64,000 nt of DNA from Apoderus coryli (taxonomy: Eukaryota > Arthropoda > Insecta > Coleoptera > Attelabidae). Positions 9,641 through 21,298 of this stretch are shown here, in pieces (the first letter of the stretch is position 1; every line of letters starts with the position of its first letter). A model generated the notes under the pieces. That model made no database searches. It had not been told where the DNA came from and saw only the letters and a list, made by a program, of their open reading frames with translations. The translations under genes were made by a program, and so were the position numbers. The DNA is taken from the NCBI GenBank assembly GCA_911728435.2, contig OU452198.1, positions 32,889,902 through 32,953,901 of the forward strand. The letters run 5' to 3'.

Positions 9641-11160
9641 AGGAGTCACGTCAAGTTGAATTCCAGGAAGGCCAGCTCAAGTCCTTGAGGAAGACACCAA
9701 ATGTGTAACTCGAAGAAAAGTTCACTCTGTTTATTTTAAATAAGAAACCCAACACACCTCAGATAAAATGTTGATGGAGCTTGGCCATGATGACAGTATT
9801 CCTTTGATTAGTCGAAAACTAGAAAAGTAAGAGGTTTGCATTGAAACCAATGGAAAACTATGGAAGTTGCCGAAATCGTTGAGGTTTTATTAGGTATTTC
9901 CGAAATATACTATAAAACTCTACTCTTCTGCGCTTTTTATTTTTAATAAATATTTGTGTCAAGACGATTACAGCATCAATAACGGCAGCAATTATACGAA
10001 CTAGTATGACGTAAAGGTTTGTCTACACGATGGGCATACCATTGGGTGACTTACAAACCCTCGGACCAGAGGCCGTCGTCACAGATTTAATAGACCAAAT
10101 GCGTAGTCAAACGAGCGCGCCTGTTTCAATTCTTTTTAAAACCACGCCTACCAAGAAAGTGCCAGCTCCGATAGTTTGGTTCATGCAAATAGCATTCGAA
10201 TATTTACAATAGTTTGCAAAATTATTTAAGAGAAAGCAGTGCTTCCCTTGCGTACATGATGAACCCCCCCCGTCATTAATAACAAAAATAAACGTAAATA
10301 GGGCACCAGTTATTTACTCACAATAGACCTCATTTTGAACCTACCTCAGGTAAATTCAATTGGTGGCTTTTTCCGATTTCATTGGTAATTTTTAATTTTG
10401 GCTACGAGTTCAGGATGGTTGGCATATTGGTAATTTCATTTTCAGGGATTAAGACTACACAGTGTCATAGCACAAGTTTTGAAGACTACTATGATCAACT
10501 ATGATTCCAACATTGATTTCCACTTCTATCGTCTATTTCAGATATATGGACTACTAATTATAACGGAAACCTGCGAATACTTTCCAGACCAATTCCGTGA
10601 AAAAAGCAACGTTATTTATACATAGTAAAAAACTCTTCACCAACTCCAGAGTTGTCGAAACCAAATGCAAAGGTCCAGACTTTAACCACCCTTCCCGTAT
10701 GTTACAAGATTGCAATACCAACAAATGAGCTTTAACGTTGTCATCATTTTTGATCTTGAAGATCCAACTACTTAAGTTGTTATTAATAATAAAACGGCTT
10801 TTGCAATGAAAATGAAGAATAGGTAGGTACTCATAGTTTATATTCAAAGACAATCCCTGTACTATTTGATGACCTTTTCTCTTTCATTCGATTTACCGTC
10901 ACAAATGCCACAAAGCCACTAAATCTGCGGTGGAAACTGTTTAAACTTGTGTAAGTATTCTTTTTCCACATTGGCAAAATTGTTTGTAAAGAGAAGGAAG
11001 TTCAGGTGGCTTGGCAATTTCACGTTTGCCATGCCACACCAACATTTTGGCTTTTCCCTGGTCTTGGATACCTACTATCTCTTATATATTATAACGTCTA
11101 GGCCATCACCGTGTTAGTGTGCGCTCTAACTAATGTTATTTAACAGAAAGTTAGTCACTG
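9641..11160. other. Mostly unassigned sequence
   Basis: An open frame of 60 codons at 10030-10212 (beginning MGIPLGDLQTLG) and one of 99 codons on the minus strand at 10554-10853 show no motif that I recognise. A stretch at 9650-9830 vaguely resembles the helix-turn-helix region of a Tc1 transposase, but not enough to call. Confidence 0.35.
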
Positions 11161-11164
11161 TTAC

Positions 11165-12062
11165 GGGTTTGGGGGACACGGCATTCTGCTAACAGTGGCG
11201 CGTTGTACTTTCAGATATTAAACTAAAATTAAATAAAACACAACTGCTAGCAACTGTTTTCTGATGATTTATTATTAACTTATTTTGAAAGCACCACTTA
11301 TCAAAAGCTTGCAGAACCACACTAATCTTATTCTGAAGTTTATCAGGATTTCGATCTGATATCACTATTGATGTGTCATCAGCGTACATAAATAACCTTC
11401 GAAATGGGATATGCAAAGTTAGATCATTCACAAACAATAGAAACAAGAGAGGCCCTAACACAGTACCCTGCGGCGTACCAATATTAATATCCTCGGAAGA
11501 GGATGTCTGTGACTCAATCCTTAGAGCAAACTTTCCTCCAGATAAATACGAATAAATCCAGTCATTAATCTAACCACGTATTCCCAAGTTAAACAATTTC
11601 TCCGCTACAAAGACTTTATCAACAGTATCGAAAGCCTTAGACAAATCAAACATGAGCGCGACAACATAATAGCCCCTGTCTGTCAAGTCATGCAAATGCT
11701 GCACAAGATCGGCAATGCAGGGTTCCGTCGAAAAACCAGACCTAAATCCATGTTGACAATGATTTTTTCAAATACTTTAGATATTACGTTAAGTAGCGAT
11801 ATCGGTCTAAATTTTCTACTTCATCGGCACTACCTCTTTTAAAACTGGAAATCATAATGGCTTCTTTGAGTTTCGACGGAAAAATCCCAGAAACAACGGA
11901 CAAATTCATAAGACGGCCTAGAATCGCGCAAATGCAGCCTTACAACTATTGAGCACCTGAGTGAGAAACTCATCCGGACCAGTCGATCTGATGTTCTTCA
12001 AACCCTCGACAACTTGCAGCACATCCTCCTCGGAAACTGGGTCAAAAAACATACTCGCGGAT
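11165..12062 (-). pseudogene. Non-LTR reverse transcriptase pseudogene
   Basis: From 12062 down to 11165 the minus strand reads SEEDVLQVVEGLKNIRSTGPDEFL (spread over short frames), then VLGPLLFLLFVNDL (motif B), LFMYADDTSIVIS (catalytic YADD) and FDKWCFQNKLIINHQKT. Only the last 90 codons (11461-11189) form one open frame. It is a CR1/Jockey-like RT, and a sister fragment (VFMYAEDTSRVLSNKNPD) lies in the cathepsin intron at 61100-61260. Confidence 0.8.
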
Positions 12063-12411
12063 TAATTGGACCCGTCGTGCATGAAGCTGAAAGATTGTGC
12101 TGAAAGTCATGTTTCAAGTTAGAATCTACAACGCTAGCATAATGTTCGCGAAACACGCAAAACCTATAAATAAAATAAATTTAAATCAGAAATTAATTAG
12201 TTACCATATATGCTTGATCACAGCCTTCTTCAGACCAGCCATGAACAGACTACGGCAACGCCGAAATACGGTTAGTAAACCAGTGGGTTGCCCAGTAACT
12301 AGTGGGAAATATTTAAAAATTCGCGGGTAAATTTCCTGGTACTTAATGGGTTATGACAAATCACCATAACAACGCTGACAATACAAAAAAACCAAATTGA
12401 CAGTTTAAATT

Positions 12412-12507
12412 ATTTCGCTAATTTCGAAAATTTCAAAGCTATTTATTTATTGAAAATCAGTGAGAATGAATATAATTTTGCACCACTTAGTCAATTTAAT
12501 ACTACTT
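12412..12507 (+). repeat. Direct repeat, copy 1 of 2
   Basis: About 90 bp (ATTTCGCTAATTT... to ...TTTAATACTA) recurs with a few differences at 14058-14135. The repeat overlaps the start of the RTE fragment, so the second copy may mark another insertion of the same element. Confidence 0.55.
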
Positions 12508-13515
12508 AAGAAATGTAAGCAAAAAATTTTAGAAGCTTTAACAGAATGCCGAATAGATCACCGTTACACAAATATAATTAAACATATATACAAAAATGCT
12601 ACAGCTAGTGTGAAAATCGGAGACCAACAAACAAATAAATTCCCCATACGACGTGGTGTACGACAGGGAGACACCGTATCGCCAAAGCTGTTTACTACAC
12701 TGCTAGAGTATACATGTAAAAGGGCAAACCTGGATGAGAAGGGTATACATATAAATGGAGAAACGCTTAGCCACCTGAGATTCGCTGACGACATGGTATT
12801 GATAGCTGACCGAATGGACGAAGCCAAAATTCTATTGGACAGGATCTACCATTCTTCCCTGGAGGTCGGACTAAGGATGAATATGGCCAAAACACAAATC
12901 ATGACAAACCTCGTGCTAAGCGAAAATATAACTGTGGCTGGAAATGAAATAGACCAAACTACGACATACAAATATTTGGGACACGAGATTTGCATAGGTA
13001 AAGACAACCAAACTACAGAACTTAATGGCCGCATAAGACTAACCTGGGTGGCCTTCGGAAAATTGAACTATGTATTCAAATCAGACCTTCCAATGTGCCT
13101 TAAGAGAAAGACTTTTAATCAATGCATATTGCCCGGGTTGACCTACGGAGCTGAGACATTAACGCTGACCAGAAGACCTATACACAAAATCCGTGTGGCA
13201 CAGAGGGCGATGGAACGCTCAATGTTGGGCAGTCCCAAATCACGAAATATGACGAAGAACAAGGGTGGTAGATGCAACTCTTAAATGGAACTGGGCGGGA
13301 CATGTCGCCAGATTGACGGACAACCGATGGACCAGGCGAATATTGGAGTGGAGACCGAGGCGGGAAGCCCTCCAACAAGATGGACCGATGACCTGAAGCG
13401 TTGTCAGAGAAACTGGATGCAGGGCAGCGCAGGATCGCGATACATGGAGAGAATTAAGGGAGACCTACATCTAGCAGTGGATACAAGAAAGGGTTGATTG
13501 ATGATGATGAAGAAA
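12490..13515 (+). pseudogene. RTE-type non-LTR reverse transcriptase, 5'-truncated and frameshifted
   Basis: The open frame to 13284 encodes the RT palm: GVRQGDTVSPKLFTTLLE (motif B), GETLSHLRFADDMVLIAD (catalytic FADD) and TYKYLGHEI. It continues with LPGLTYGAETLTLTRR and AMERSMLGS. These blocks are typical of RTE-clade polyproteins. A shift near 13270 moves the C-terminal RWAGHVARL-like block into another frame. The 3' end at 13497-13515 is TTGATTGATGATGATGA, matching the short repetitive tails of RTE elements. The endonuclease and first RT motifs are absent. Confidence 0.85.
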
Positions 13516-13987
13516 TGTAAGTTTAGTCAACCAAAATAAATATTAACTTTTCTCTCACTACCCTAAGTAAAACTGCAGTTAAACTGGCCAAAGCATAGCT
13601 CTTCTATAATATACATTTTAGCTATTCTTCTAGCAGGATAACCTTAACAAATTTTATATAGGACCAATTTTTTGGGACTATCTTAAACGCGTATAAAGTA
13701 AATTCAATTCTATATATTTTATAACAATAATGTGATAAAAGAGTTTCTTACCTACGTCCATGAATAACATATCAACCTACCATAATGTGTACCAATGGCC
13801 GGTGAATAGAAGTTGTGTCTGAAAATCCCTTTGGGGATCTTATACTTACCAAAAGCAGACCTAAAATATGCTGAAGCAGTGTGTAATTACATGCTACCAA
13901 CTCGAATGCAGACATTTAAATATTGTACTAAACTCTTCACACATTGCAAAAAAAAGGGTAAATATACTGATACACAGGGTGTGGGCA
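13516..13987. other. No recognised feature
   Basis: AT-rich spacer. An open frame at 13813-14034 has no recognisable domain, and its end runs into a repeat. Confidence 0.35.
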
Positions 13988-14049
13988 GGTTAGATTTTTC
14001 GAAGAAGTTGGGCGGCAGAACGATGAAAATTTAGATGACGATGGAAAAT
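13988..14049 (+). repeat. 62-bp direct repeat, copy 1
   Basis: The stretch beginning GGTTAGATTTTTCGAAGAAG is repeated with one change at 14409-14471, 421 bp away. Confidence 0.65.
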
Positions 14050-14057
14050 AATTATTA

Positions 14058-14135
14058 TTATTTCGCTAATTTGGAAAATTTCAAAGCTATTTATATAATG
14101 AAAATCAGTGATAGTGAATATAGTCAATTTAATAC
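14058..14135 (+). repeat. Direct repeat, copy 2 of the 12412 repeat
   Basis: This matches 12412-12507 with small indels and follows directly after the 62-bp repeat. Confidence 0.55.
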
Positions 14136-14408
14136 TATTAACTCATCGTACGTAGGCTTACGCCCACAGGGCGAGTATGGATAAGTTTCAAAAAACAAAT
14201 ATTTTTCTAAGAATTATTATTTTTCTTATTACTTTTTTTTTCCGCCTTGGGTTTTTTGTAACAAAACGAAAATCAACACGATGTAAAAATGTGTAAAAAA
14301 CAAATAATTGCAATGCAAAATTTAGAAAATAGTGTAGTATGATCCAGAAGAAGACAACCATTGTCAAAATGTCGATAACAAGAAAGGAAAAATAAAAAAA
14401 ATAAATGA

Positions 14409-14471
14409 GGTTAGATTTTTCGAAGAAGTTGGGCTGCAGAACGATGAAAATTTAGATGACGATGGAAAATA
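14409..14471 (+). repeat. 62-bp direct repeat, copy 2
   Basis: Near-identical to 13988-14049. The two copies bracket about 360 bp of unassigned AT-rich sequence. Confidence 0.65.
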
Positions 14472-14799
14472 TTCAGTTTTAATCTTATTAATTTGAGGTT
14501 GAGCTACGGTACGCATTTGGAAAAATTATTCACTAGTTTGTTGACAGTGAGAATTTTAAGACAGTAAGTTTGTAAAAGAATGGATATTACTCGTGAAGGA
14601 TTTCGTCGGAGGACTTTTTTATGATTTTAGAAAACGCTGAAATCCACAAGGATGTGTTGAATCACGTGCATTTCGACCAAAATCTCTGGTGGGAAAAACG
14701 CTTCTCTTGGAATATCGCACACATTCGATTTTGAGTGAACATTTATTTGTAAAAAATATATTCCAGATAGATTCCAAATTACTATGCTGGACATGCAGC

Positions 14800-15780
14800 G
14801 TTTTTTGATACATTTGTCCCTCGTATATAAGACGTATAATAAATCATGCCTGCCATGCGGATATAAAAGGATACCGACAGGAATAAAAATAACTACAGTG
14901 ACTGGAAAAAGTATTGGGTTAGTAATTAATAACAAAATTAATATATGAATGAATGAAATAATTTTTGGCAACGTTTTATTTTCTCAGATTAATATAAATA
15001 TAATCGGATGGACATCATATATGGTATGGCGAAGACTTAATGTGGAATTTAAACAAGAAAATTTGTGTCCAACAGTAAAAGACGGTGGCAGAATATTGTA
15101 ACCATGATCTGTTCAATAGTTTTTCTTAGATTAGTAAAATCAAAGAAGATCTATATAAATTACATAATAATTTTTAATAAAACCTCAAGTGGATGAAACT
15201 TTTTGCAGTCACTGTATCAGACACGGCCGGTATACGACTCGAGCGGAACACGTTGGGACTTTAAGCATCAAGATTTACATGTGCAAAGCCAGCATCTTTC
15301 TTCTAAATATTAATCATCAGTTAAACATTTTTACGTGCTATAGAAAATGTCACTGACTAAGTGAGTAAAATTTGTTATTAGTTTATAATATCAGAAGCAT
15401 ATTATTATAAATGTTCCTACTTATATGCATAACAAGTTTTAACAATAGTATTAATTATTATAAAGTTATGTCCCTTGCTGTTTGAATACGGGCTAGGTAC
15501 GTGTGCATCTATGTCTAAACTTCTAAAAACAAAAACAGTCTTTTTCAGCCTAGGTTTACATGTTGCCGTGTTGGAGTGGCAATGAAAAATATAGTATAGG
15601 TACTTTTATACAAATGAACATACAATTGTTAATACATAAAGGGTTTTTGAAATATCGTAAGGCATGTATTGTTATGAAAAGTTAAAAGGGTGCGCCTATG
15701 GACGGCTGCGGTCAGTATTGACATTACAAAGGGATATCGAGTTGTGTTTTTTGTTATATAATTTTAAACTAAGATTAGAA
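14800..15780 (+). mobile_element. Deletion derivative of the DDE element at 24384-25860
   Basis: The left part (about 14800-15080) matches 24384-24660, and the right part (about 15640-15780, including GGTGCGCCTATGGACGGC) matches 25735-25850, in the same order and orientation. The transposase between them in the second copy is absent here. A Tc1-type MITE (14896-15214) is part of both left parts. Confidence 0.6.
14896..15214. mobile_element. Tc1-type MITE with transposase remnant
   Basis: Inverted ends CAGTGACTGGAAAAAGTATT and CAGTGACTGCAAAAAGTTTC (read from the right) are flanked by TA at 14894-14895 and 15215-15216. The 319-bp interior still encodes a scrap of Tc1 transposase on the + strand (VWRRLNVEFKQENLCPTVK), so it is an internal deletion of a Tc1-like transposon. 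A related left half lies at 24470-24660. Confidence 0.75.
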
Positions 15781-16079
15781 ATACTTTACTCATGAATATA
15801 GTTGAGTTGTATATCCTCTCATATTATGTTTTAAACGAAAATATTCCGTCATTTAAGGTACTCGTATGTATGGCAATATTTTTCTCGCCACAAGTGTGCC
15901 CGAGGGCTAAAAAGCGTTTATCGAAGGGTTGGATAAAACGAAGTCGGGAGAAATGGGTGGCTAAATAGGTAATGGACCGGGAACACTACCATAGCACTCC
16001 CTAGAGGTTACGATATAAATTAGACGGTCGTATACTTGTAGAAGCAAAAAAAAAGACGCAGTTCAGCACAGCACAAAAA
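15781..16079. other. Unassigned sequence
   Basis: No gene recognised. A GATATAAATT stretch at 16012-16021 precedes the small ORF at 16080 and could be a TATA box. Confidence 0.3.
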
Positions 16080-16295
16080 ATGTACTACTACTGTAATAAA
16101 TGTCAACGAACGGTATGGTCTAACTACAAGGTGGGATTAAGTTTTAAAATTGAACAATTCTTCCACAATTTAAAAGAAACAATTGGTAATGATTGCGTGT
16201 TAGTAATTTCCTGCAATCCCTCAATTATTGAAGGCTACTATTTATATTTTGAGACTAACAATCAAAATACAGTTGACTCAATTTTACATATTTAG
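16080..16295 (+). CDS. Small ORF of unknown function, 71 codons
   Basis: This open frame starts with MYYYCNKCQRTVW and ends with a TAG. It has a CxxC pair near the start and no signal peptide or membrane segment. A TATA-like box lies about 60 bp upstream. I recognise no family. An RT fragment follows 30 bp downstream, so it may be debris of a mobile element. Coding status is uncertain. Confidence 0.25.
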   Translation: MYYYCNKCQRTVWSNYKVGLSFKIEQFFHNLKETIGNDCVLVISCNPSIIEGYYLYFETNNQNTVDSILHI

Positions 16296-16319
16296 TCTCA
16301 CAAATAAAAAATAGGATTA

Positions 16320-16690
16320 TTCTCCAGCAGCATGGCTTCTTTCAAGGGCGTCCTAGTGTAACTAAGGTTTTTTATAAGACGTCTATTCCACCCTAGAGAG
16401 AGGCCTTCAAGTGGATGCTATCTACATAGACTTTTCGAAGGCATTCGATAAAATTCATCACCGCAGTTTTCAAAAAAAAAAAATTAATGTATAACATTGC
16501 TTTTCAATGGGACTTGATATTCTTTTTTGATTCCTACATTTCGTAGTCAATTTCTCGAATACAACGGATTCAATTCATATTTCTTTACACCTTCAAGGTA
16601 CTAACTTGGCACCACTGCTATTTGCTCGCATTGCCTTGATGAAGGACACCATAGTTCATTTTCCTTATTTTGTTACGTTCCGATTTTACC
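16320..16690 (+). pseudogene. Non-LTR RT fragment
   Basis: Readable blocks in changing frames are HGFFQGRPSVTK, QVDAIYIDFSKAFDKIHH (RT motif A, first catalytic Asp) and GTNLAPLLFARI (motif B). The YADD block is lost. The fragment ends where the pogo-like element begins. Confidence 0.65.
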
Positions 16691-17345
16691 ATGTAGGGCA
16701 GAGTGGGCCACGTTGAGACATTTTTCAGTTTTTATCACTGAGTAGGTAATAGTCATATATTAAAAAAGGAAAAAGTAACAATCGCTTGTTATTCATCACT
16801 CTTTTGCAAACTTATTTTTTAATATTTAGTGGCAATACCTCAAATCACAAAGCGATAATTTTAAAATTAAAGAAACATGTTTTTGTCCCATAGTAGCGCT
16901 CATTATGGGCCACTATGAGACATGAAATAAAAGATCTAAAATTCAGTCAAAAAAGATTGGATATTTATTAATAACTGCAACAACAAAAAATATAGGTATA
17001 AACAAAAAAAAAATCCTTTTTTTTTTAACGTAAAAATAATGTGTATTCTGATTGTAACCTAGAATTAAACTTAAAACTAGTTATTAATACCAAAACTGAT
17101 AAAAGCTTGCTGCCGTTTCGTTCTTCGCGATTTTACACATGGTGGTAGAACACACCGAATATCAGATGCTTAGAAAGGCTGTATCTGCAACTGTTGGAAA
17201 TACAAACGAGTTTTTTATTAAAAAAAAAAAAAAACATTAAAATCACTATATTTTTTTTTCAAAAACTTTGGCCACATAAAATACAGATATTTTATCATGA
17301 AATTCGATCAAAACATATGCGTTAATATTATTGTCTTCGTCAATA

Positions 17346-17480
17346 TTTAGGGCAAAATCAGTGAATCACTTACAGCCTGATGACTCAGACACAAATGAAT
17401 TTTCTTCGCTGCCCGATGACGACATCACACTTGTGTCTGAGTCATAAGACTGTGAGTCCTTCACTGATTTTGCCCTAAAT
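17346..17480. repeat. Nested inverted repeat inside the pogo-like element
   Basis: Outer arms ATTTAGGGCAAAATCAGTGA and its exact complement (near 17347-17366 and 17460-17479) enclose a second pair built on GACTCAGACACAA (near 17384-17396 and 17432-17444). The whole stretch can fold into one interrupted hairpin. It looks like a local inverted duplication of the transposase tail. Confidence 0.7.
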
Positions 17481-17720
17481 AAAGCAGAATAAAGAACAGC
17501 AAAATAATTTGCTGTTCTTTTTGAATTTAATTCTACTCTTCTTTTTGTTCCTTGCGTGCGTTTCAAAGATTCCTTCCTCTTTTTACTTTTTTGGTGTGTC
17601 CTTTATAATTTTGCTTCGACCTGTATTTCTTCTTGTTTTAATTTTCCGTTTCTTGGCCTTTGGAAATCCAAAAAGTTCTTCAGGAGACAAAGTCTCAAAG
17701 TGGCCCACATCATGTGTCTG
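17366..17720 (-). pseudogene. Pogo-like transposase C-terminal remnant
   Basis: Minus-strand translation gives HFETLSPEELFGFPKAKKRK, then a basic stretch and SKIIKDTPKK before a stop. After a frame change an acidic, Ser-rich end (SVMSSSGSEENSFVSES) follows. Proline/lysine-rich linkers followed by acidic tails are typical of pogo-family transposases. The catalytic DDE domain is gone. Confidence 0.55.
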
Positions 17721-18233
17721 AAGGTAGCCCAAAAGCATCAGTTTTATGAAATTTTCTATATAAAATCATAAATGCATTAATAGGCAAAAAATTCATAAGC
17801 TGAATAATTACTTGTTCCAATGAAATGATATAAATGGCACAATGTCACTTGAAAAATGTATATCGATGATTTTTCATATAAGTGTGTAAACAACTTACCT
17901 GTACAATATACTAAATTTTTCGTTTAAAATTTTTATTTTGCCACGTGCGTTCCCGCCGACAACATAAGTAATACTAACCACAAAACAGGGGGTATGTTTT
18001 ATGATACTAACTTGCTTTGGCGCCAAACTTAAAAATGACGGCGTTTGTCTCATGGTGAACTTGTCTCAAGGTGGCCCACTCTCCCCTAAATAAAATGTAA
18101 CTAACCTACAAAAAAGTTTTGAAAAATTTCCCATGTGTTTTGGGTTGGGTAGGTTGGTAAATTGTCTTGTATTTCATATAATATATATTTAGGCTATTAT
18201 AAGAATTTTTCTGTATTGCTAGGCTGTGTAAGG

Positions 18234-18268
18234 CTGATGATGATGGTCTTAAACCTTCGAAACATGTC
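18234..18268 (+). ncRNA. Hammerhead-like RNA motif
   Basis: CTGATGA (18234-18240), one extra T, stem GATGG (18242-18246), 7-base loop, stem CCTTC (18254-18258, one mismatch) and GAAAC (18259-18263) are followed by ATGTC. GTC is a canonical hammerhead cleavage triplet, and AAGG before the core can pair with TCTT after it as helix I. The extra base before helix II is shared with the other copies. Confidence 0.5.
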
Positions 18269-18320
18269 TCTTGAATTTGTTAATTTAATAAATAATAATG
18301 ATTTTATGGAGGTGACGTTG

Positions 18321-20006
18321 CACAGTAAAAAATTGCGTGTTAAATTTAACACTCAATGGTGGTACATATATAGGACCACACGCAATCGGGTATATTAACC
18401 AATCATTAAATCTGGTAAAAATGATAATTTTGAGATGTTTATTTTATATTTAATGAGTGTAATTCTTTTAATTCATTGATAGGTACATTTACACTATCGC
18501 GTGTAAATTAACTAAATTACAGTGTTAATATTTACACTCAATGGTGTAAAATAAACAATGAGACTTGTAAGTAAACCACCTTTTAATAGTAATTTACGCC
18601 TAATTATTGTAAATATCATATTATTATAGTGTGAATTTCATTCCGTTTCGGTGTGAATTTACTATAGCGGGTGTAACAATTTCTACCCAGGGTTAGTATA
18701 TACTTTCCACTTTGTTTACGTCAATTATCATTATCTATCAAAATAACCAGACATTTGAAATTTTATGTTAAAATTGTGCAAGATGTTTGCCATTATAAAC
18801 CTTCACTTAGTTTGATACATGATTGAATGACTTAATCAAAGCCGAAAGTACCAGCCCCTAATATAATATACTTACATTTTTCAAATCACTTGGAAAAGGT
18901 TTCTGAATGAATAATGACAATGTTGGATATACATTTTATTATTTATAAAACAAATTATAATTCAAATTATTTGGACAAAATGGCAACCTTAATATAGTAC
19001 ATAACCTGCTATGGTTTAACAATGTACGAGTAGTATAGTAACACTAAACAAAAATATGCTTTGCAACAACATAAAAGATTGAAAATCTCAAGTATTATCT
19101 ATCGTTAATTAATACGACTAATATAGGTACTACTTATCTAGTTGTTATTATAACTATTTAGTTGAACAAAATGACAGCTTAATGGTATATAATACTATAA
19201 TGGTATAAATAACAATATACTACTATTAATACTAAACATAATTTCATTGTTCACCATTGGCATCTCCTAAACTTTAAGAGTATAAGGTAAAAATCTGCAA
19301 TCTGTTATTATTATTATTAGAATTATTTAAAAGCTACAAGGAACATAAATCTGTACCAATCCTATAATACCTAAGTACTTTGTTAAAAATCTACTTACTT
19401 ACCTAGCTGTTTCTATTAATTTCAATTTGTAGGTACTTACAATTTAACCAGATCCTGATAACACGCACTCTCATTTGGCACTTTGCAGAACTTTGCTTAA
19501 TTTTTATATTATAGTTTAAATATAACTGACATAATTCTATTCTATTATGCAGTAATTCACAACGTAAAATGTAAGAGCAAAAAGCCGAAAAATCCCCGAA
19601 TTAAATAAAAATATGAAATGACATGTGACCTGCCGGCATTCAAGATTGAACTCTGTACCTTGTGTGTGTATGTTTGTCGTGTAAAAAAAAACAATTATAA
19701 AGCAAATTTTACACTCGGTGTGTTCAAACAACTTTTTAGAGGGGTTTATTGTACGCTGATATCGTGTTATTAATTGTTATTGTATTTAATTTTTCTCATA
19801 GAGTGTAAACTTATAATAAAATAACACCCATACGACAAAATTAACTTTTAAGAGAGTTGAATTCACATGCAACTTTTATACCACAACTTTGGTCCCATAT
19901 GAGTGTAAAATTGTGGTAAATTATATTGATCCGAGTGTTAAATTTAACTCTACTTTTATTTACCACTGCAGAAATGATTTTTACCATGTCGATATTTTTT
20001 ACTGTG
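18321..20006. mobile_element. TIR element of about 1.7 kb with TTTACACTC-type internal repeats
   Basis: The left end CACAGTAAAAAATTGCG and the right end (reverse complement CACAGTAAAAAATATCG) form a short terminal inverted repeat. Just inside both ends lies GTTAAATTTAACACTC, and ACACTCAATGGTGTAAA-like motifs recur at 18530-18560, 18345 and 19930. No transposase was found. The left and right flanks do not give a clear target-site duplication. It is a non-autonomous DNA element of unknown superfamily. Confidence 0.5.
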
Positions 20007-21070
20007 TGATTGTTTGCTTTGTTATATTAACTCCGCTGTGAGAATGGACTATTCCTTCAAATCTTCAAATTTATTTCATATTCATATTAGTATGGGGATG
20101 AGAGGTTTGAGTTACAATCAAAGATAGTATAAAATAGAATTAAAAGCGAAATACGTTTCGAACATTTTTGAGAGGAAAACTCATGGTTTCACAGTGCGTC
20201 TGCAAATTTTAACAACTTGTTTGATTTGTACTTGGAGAGACGGTTACTTGCTGCTGTTCTATTCATCCTCGACTTAGATCAGCATTTTAGGAATGCCACT
20301 TTTTCTTTGTTTTTTTCGTTTTTATTTTCCTATGTACTACATACCACCCCTATCAATGTGTGTGATGTTTTTCTGTTTCAGAGAATCCTTGTCAGCTTTT
20401 TCTTTCTTTTAACCGCAAAATAACCGTAAAAAATTACCACGTTACCTTTTTCTGGTACGTTCAACAAATCCCACAATCAATTCTGGCATTCCTTTTTTCT
20501 GTCTTTGTGAAATGTGAATAGGAGAATAAAGAATGTGTTAGCCAAAGTAATGGACAACCATGTGAAATATTATATAGAAAATACTGCTTTTCTCGGACTG
20601 AGAAAAATTTAGTATTAAGTATTGTTGAAAGTAATTTTTATTGACTTAATCAAACATAATTGTGATTGATTAAAAATCTCAGGTAAACAAATTAAAAGTA
20701 TCAATCTTTTGTTACGCAAAATGCAATTATAGTTTATTTCAGTAATAAAATGGGGAATTCCGTCTAGTTTGCCTAAATTTCGTGGTCGTTCATAGGCGTA
20801 ACTTTGTTTTGCAACCGACCCATAAGTCCATAAAAACATTTTTTATCTGATATTGAATGTCAATAACTCATTAAAATTAGAAGTCATTTACTTAAATAAT
20901 TAATTACAAATTGCAGGCTAATAATAAATTTCACTTATCTTAATACTCCATCATTCCAAGGGTGGCTACGAAGGTTTTAAATTTGTCCCTCGTTGCGTAC
21001 TAGCCGCTTAGCGACACTAATACGTTCCCTCGTTGCTGGCCCCGGTGTGGACACCAGTACTACAATTTCT
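20007..21070. other. Unassigned sequence
   Basis: Open frames at 20217-20423 (+) and 20615-20839 (-) have no recognisable domain. Near 20985-21060 the imperfect repeat of CCCTCGTTGC may belong to the mobile element that carries the next ORF. Confidence 0.35.
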
Positions 21071-21298
21071 TTAAACTAATTCTTGATTACGAACGATTTC
21101 TTGCCGTATCTTCTTTGCCAAACATTTTTTAACTTTCCTTATGACAAATAGCACAACACCAATTATTGTCCCTAGCGTTAGCAGAATGATTTCTATCCAT
21201 GAAAGTTCAATTTTACCGTTTTTTCCCTCAGCTGTAACACCACCACTATTACCAGCCTGGGCAATAATAATTCCTTCTTTCGATTGTGATTTACCCAT
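21071..21298 (-). CDS. Small myristoylation-motif, single-pass membrane protein
   Basis: The 75-codon frame begins MGKSQSK, an N-myristoylation consensus (Gly2, Ser6, Lys7). A Gly/Asn-rich linker is followed by one hydrophobic segment at about residues 34-53 (WIEIILLTLGTIIGVVLFVI) and a basic tail (KKCLAKKIRQEIVRNQ). The composition looks constrained rather than random, so I think it is or was translated. From memory, small ORFs of this type accompany some insect LTR retroelements, but I cannot confirm the family here. Upstream lies a tandem GATCCTGCTAGTTA repeat (near 21430-21461). Confidence 0.5.
   Translation of the reverse strand: MGKSQSKEGIIIAQAGNSGGVTAEGKNGKIELSWIEIILLTLGTIIGVVLFVIRKVKKCLAKKIRQEIVRNQELV

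Larger units (their letters stand above)
16696..18086 (-). mobile_element. Pogo/Tigger-like DNA transposon, degenerate
   Basis: Inverted ends GGGCAGAGTGGGCCACGTTG (left) and GGGGAGAGTGGGCCACCTTG (right, reverse complement) continue with TGAGACA and are flanked by TA at 16694-16695 and 18087-18088. Internal relatives of the terminal motif (GGGCCACTATGAGACATG near 16905 and its complement near 17698) lie inside. The 1391-bp unit keeps a transposase C-terminus on the minus strand. The TA target, the ends and the protein tail fit the pogo group of Tc1/mariner transposons. Confidence 0.7.

Noticed and set aside
10030..10212. 60-codon frame beginning MGIPLGDLQ as a gene
   Set aside because: No homology that I recognise, no splice or promoter context, and chance frames of this length are common here.
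12195..12245. Minus-strand CTGAAGAAGGC as another hammerhead core
   Set aside because: No GAAA follows a closing stem at the right distance, so the fold cannot be completed.
12564..13034. Minus-strand frames over the RTE element
   Set aside because: Shadows of the RT coding strand.
17509..17771. Hydrophobic + strand frames suggesting membrane proteins
   Set aside because: They are the antisense of the lysine-rich pogo-like transposase tail, which makes them artificially Phe/Leu-rich.
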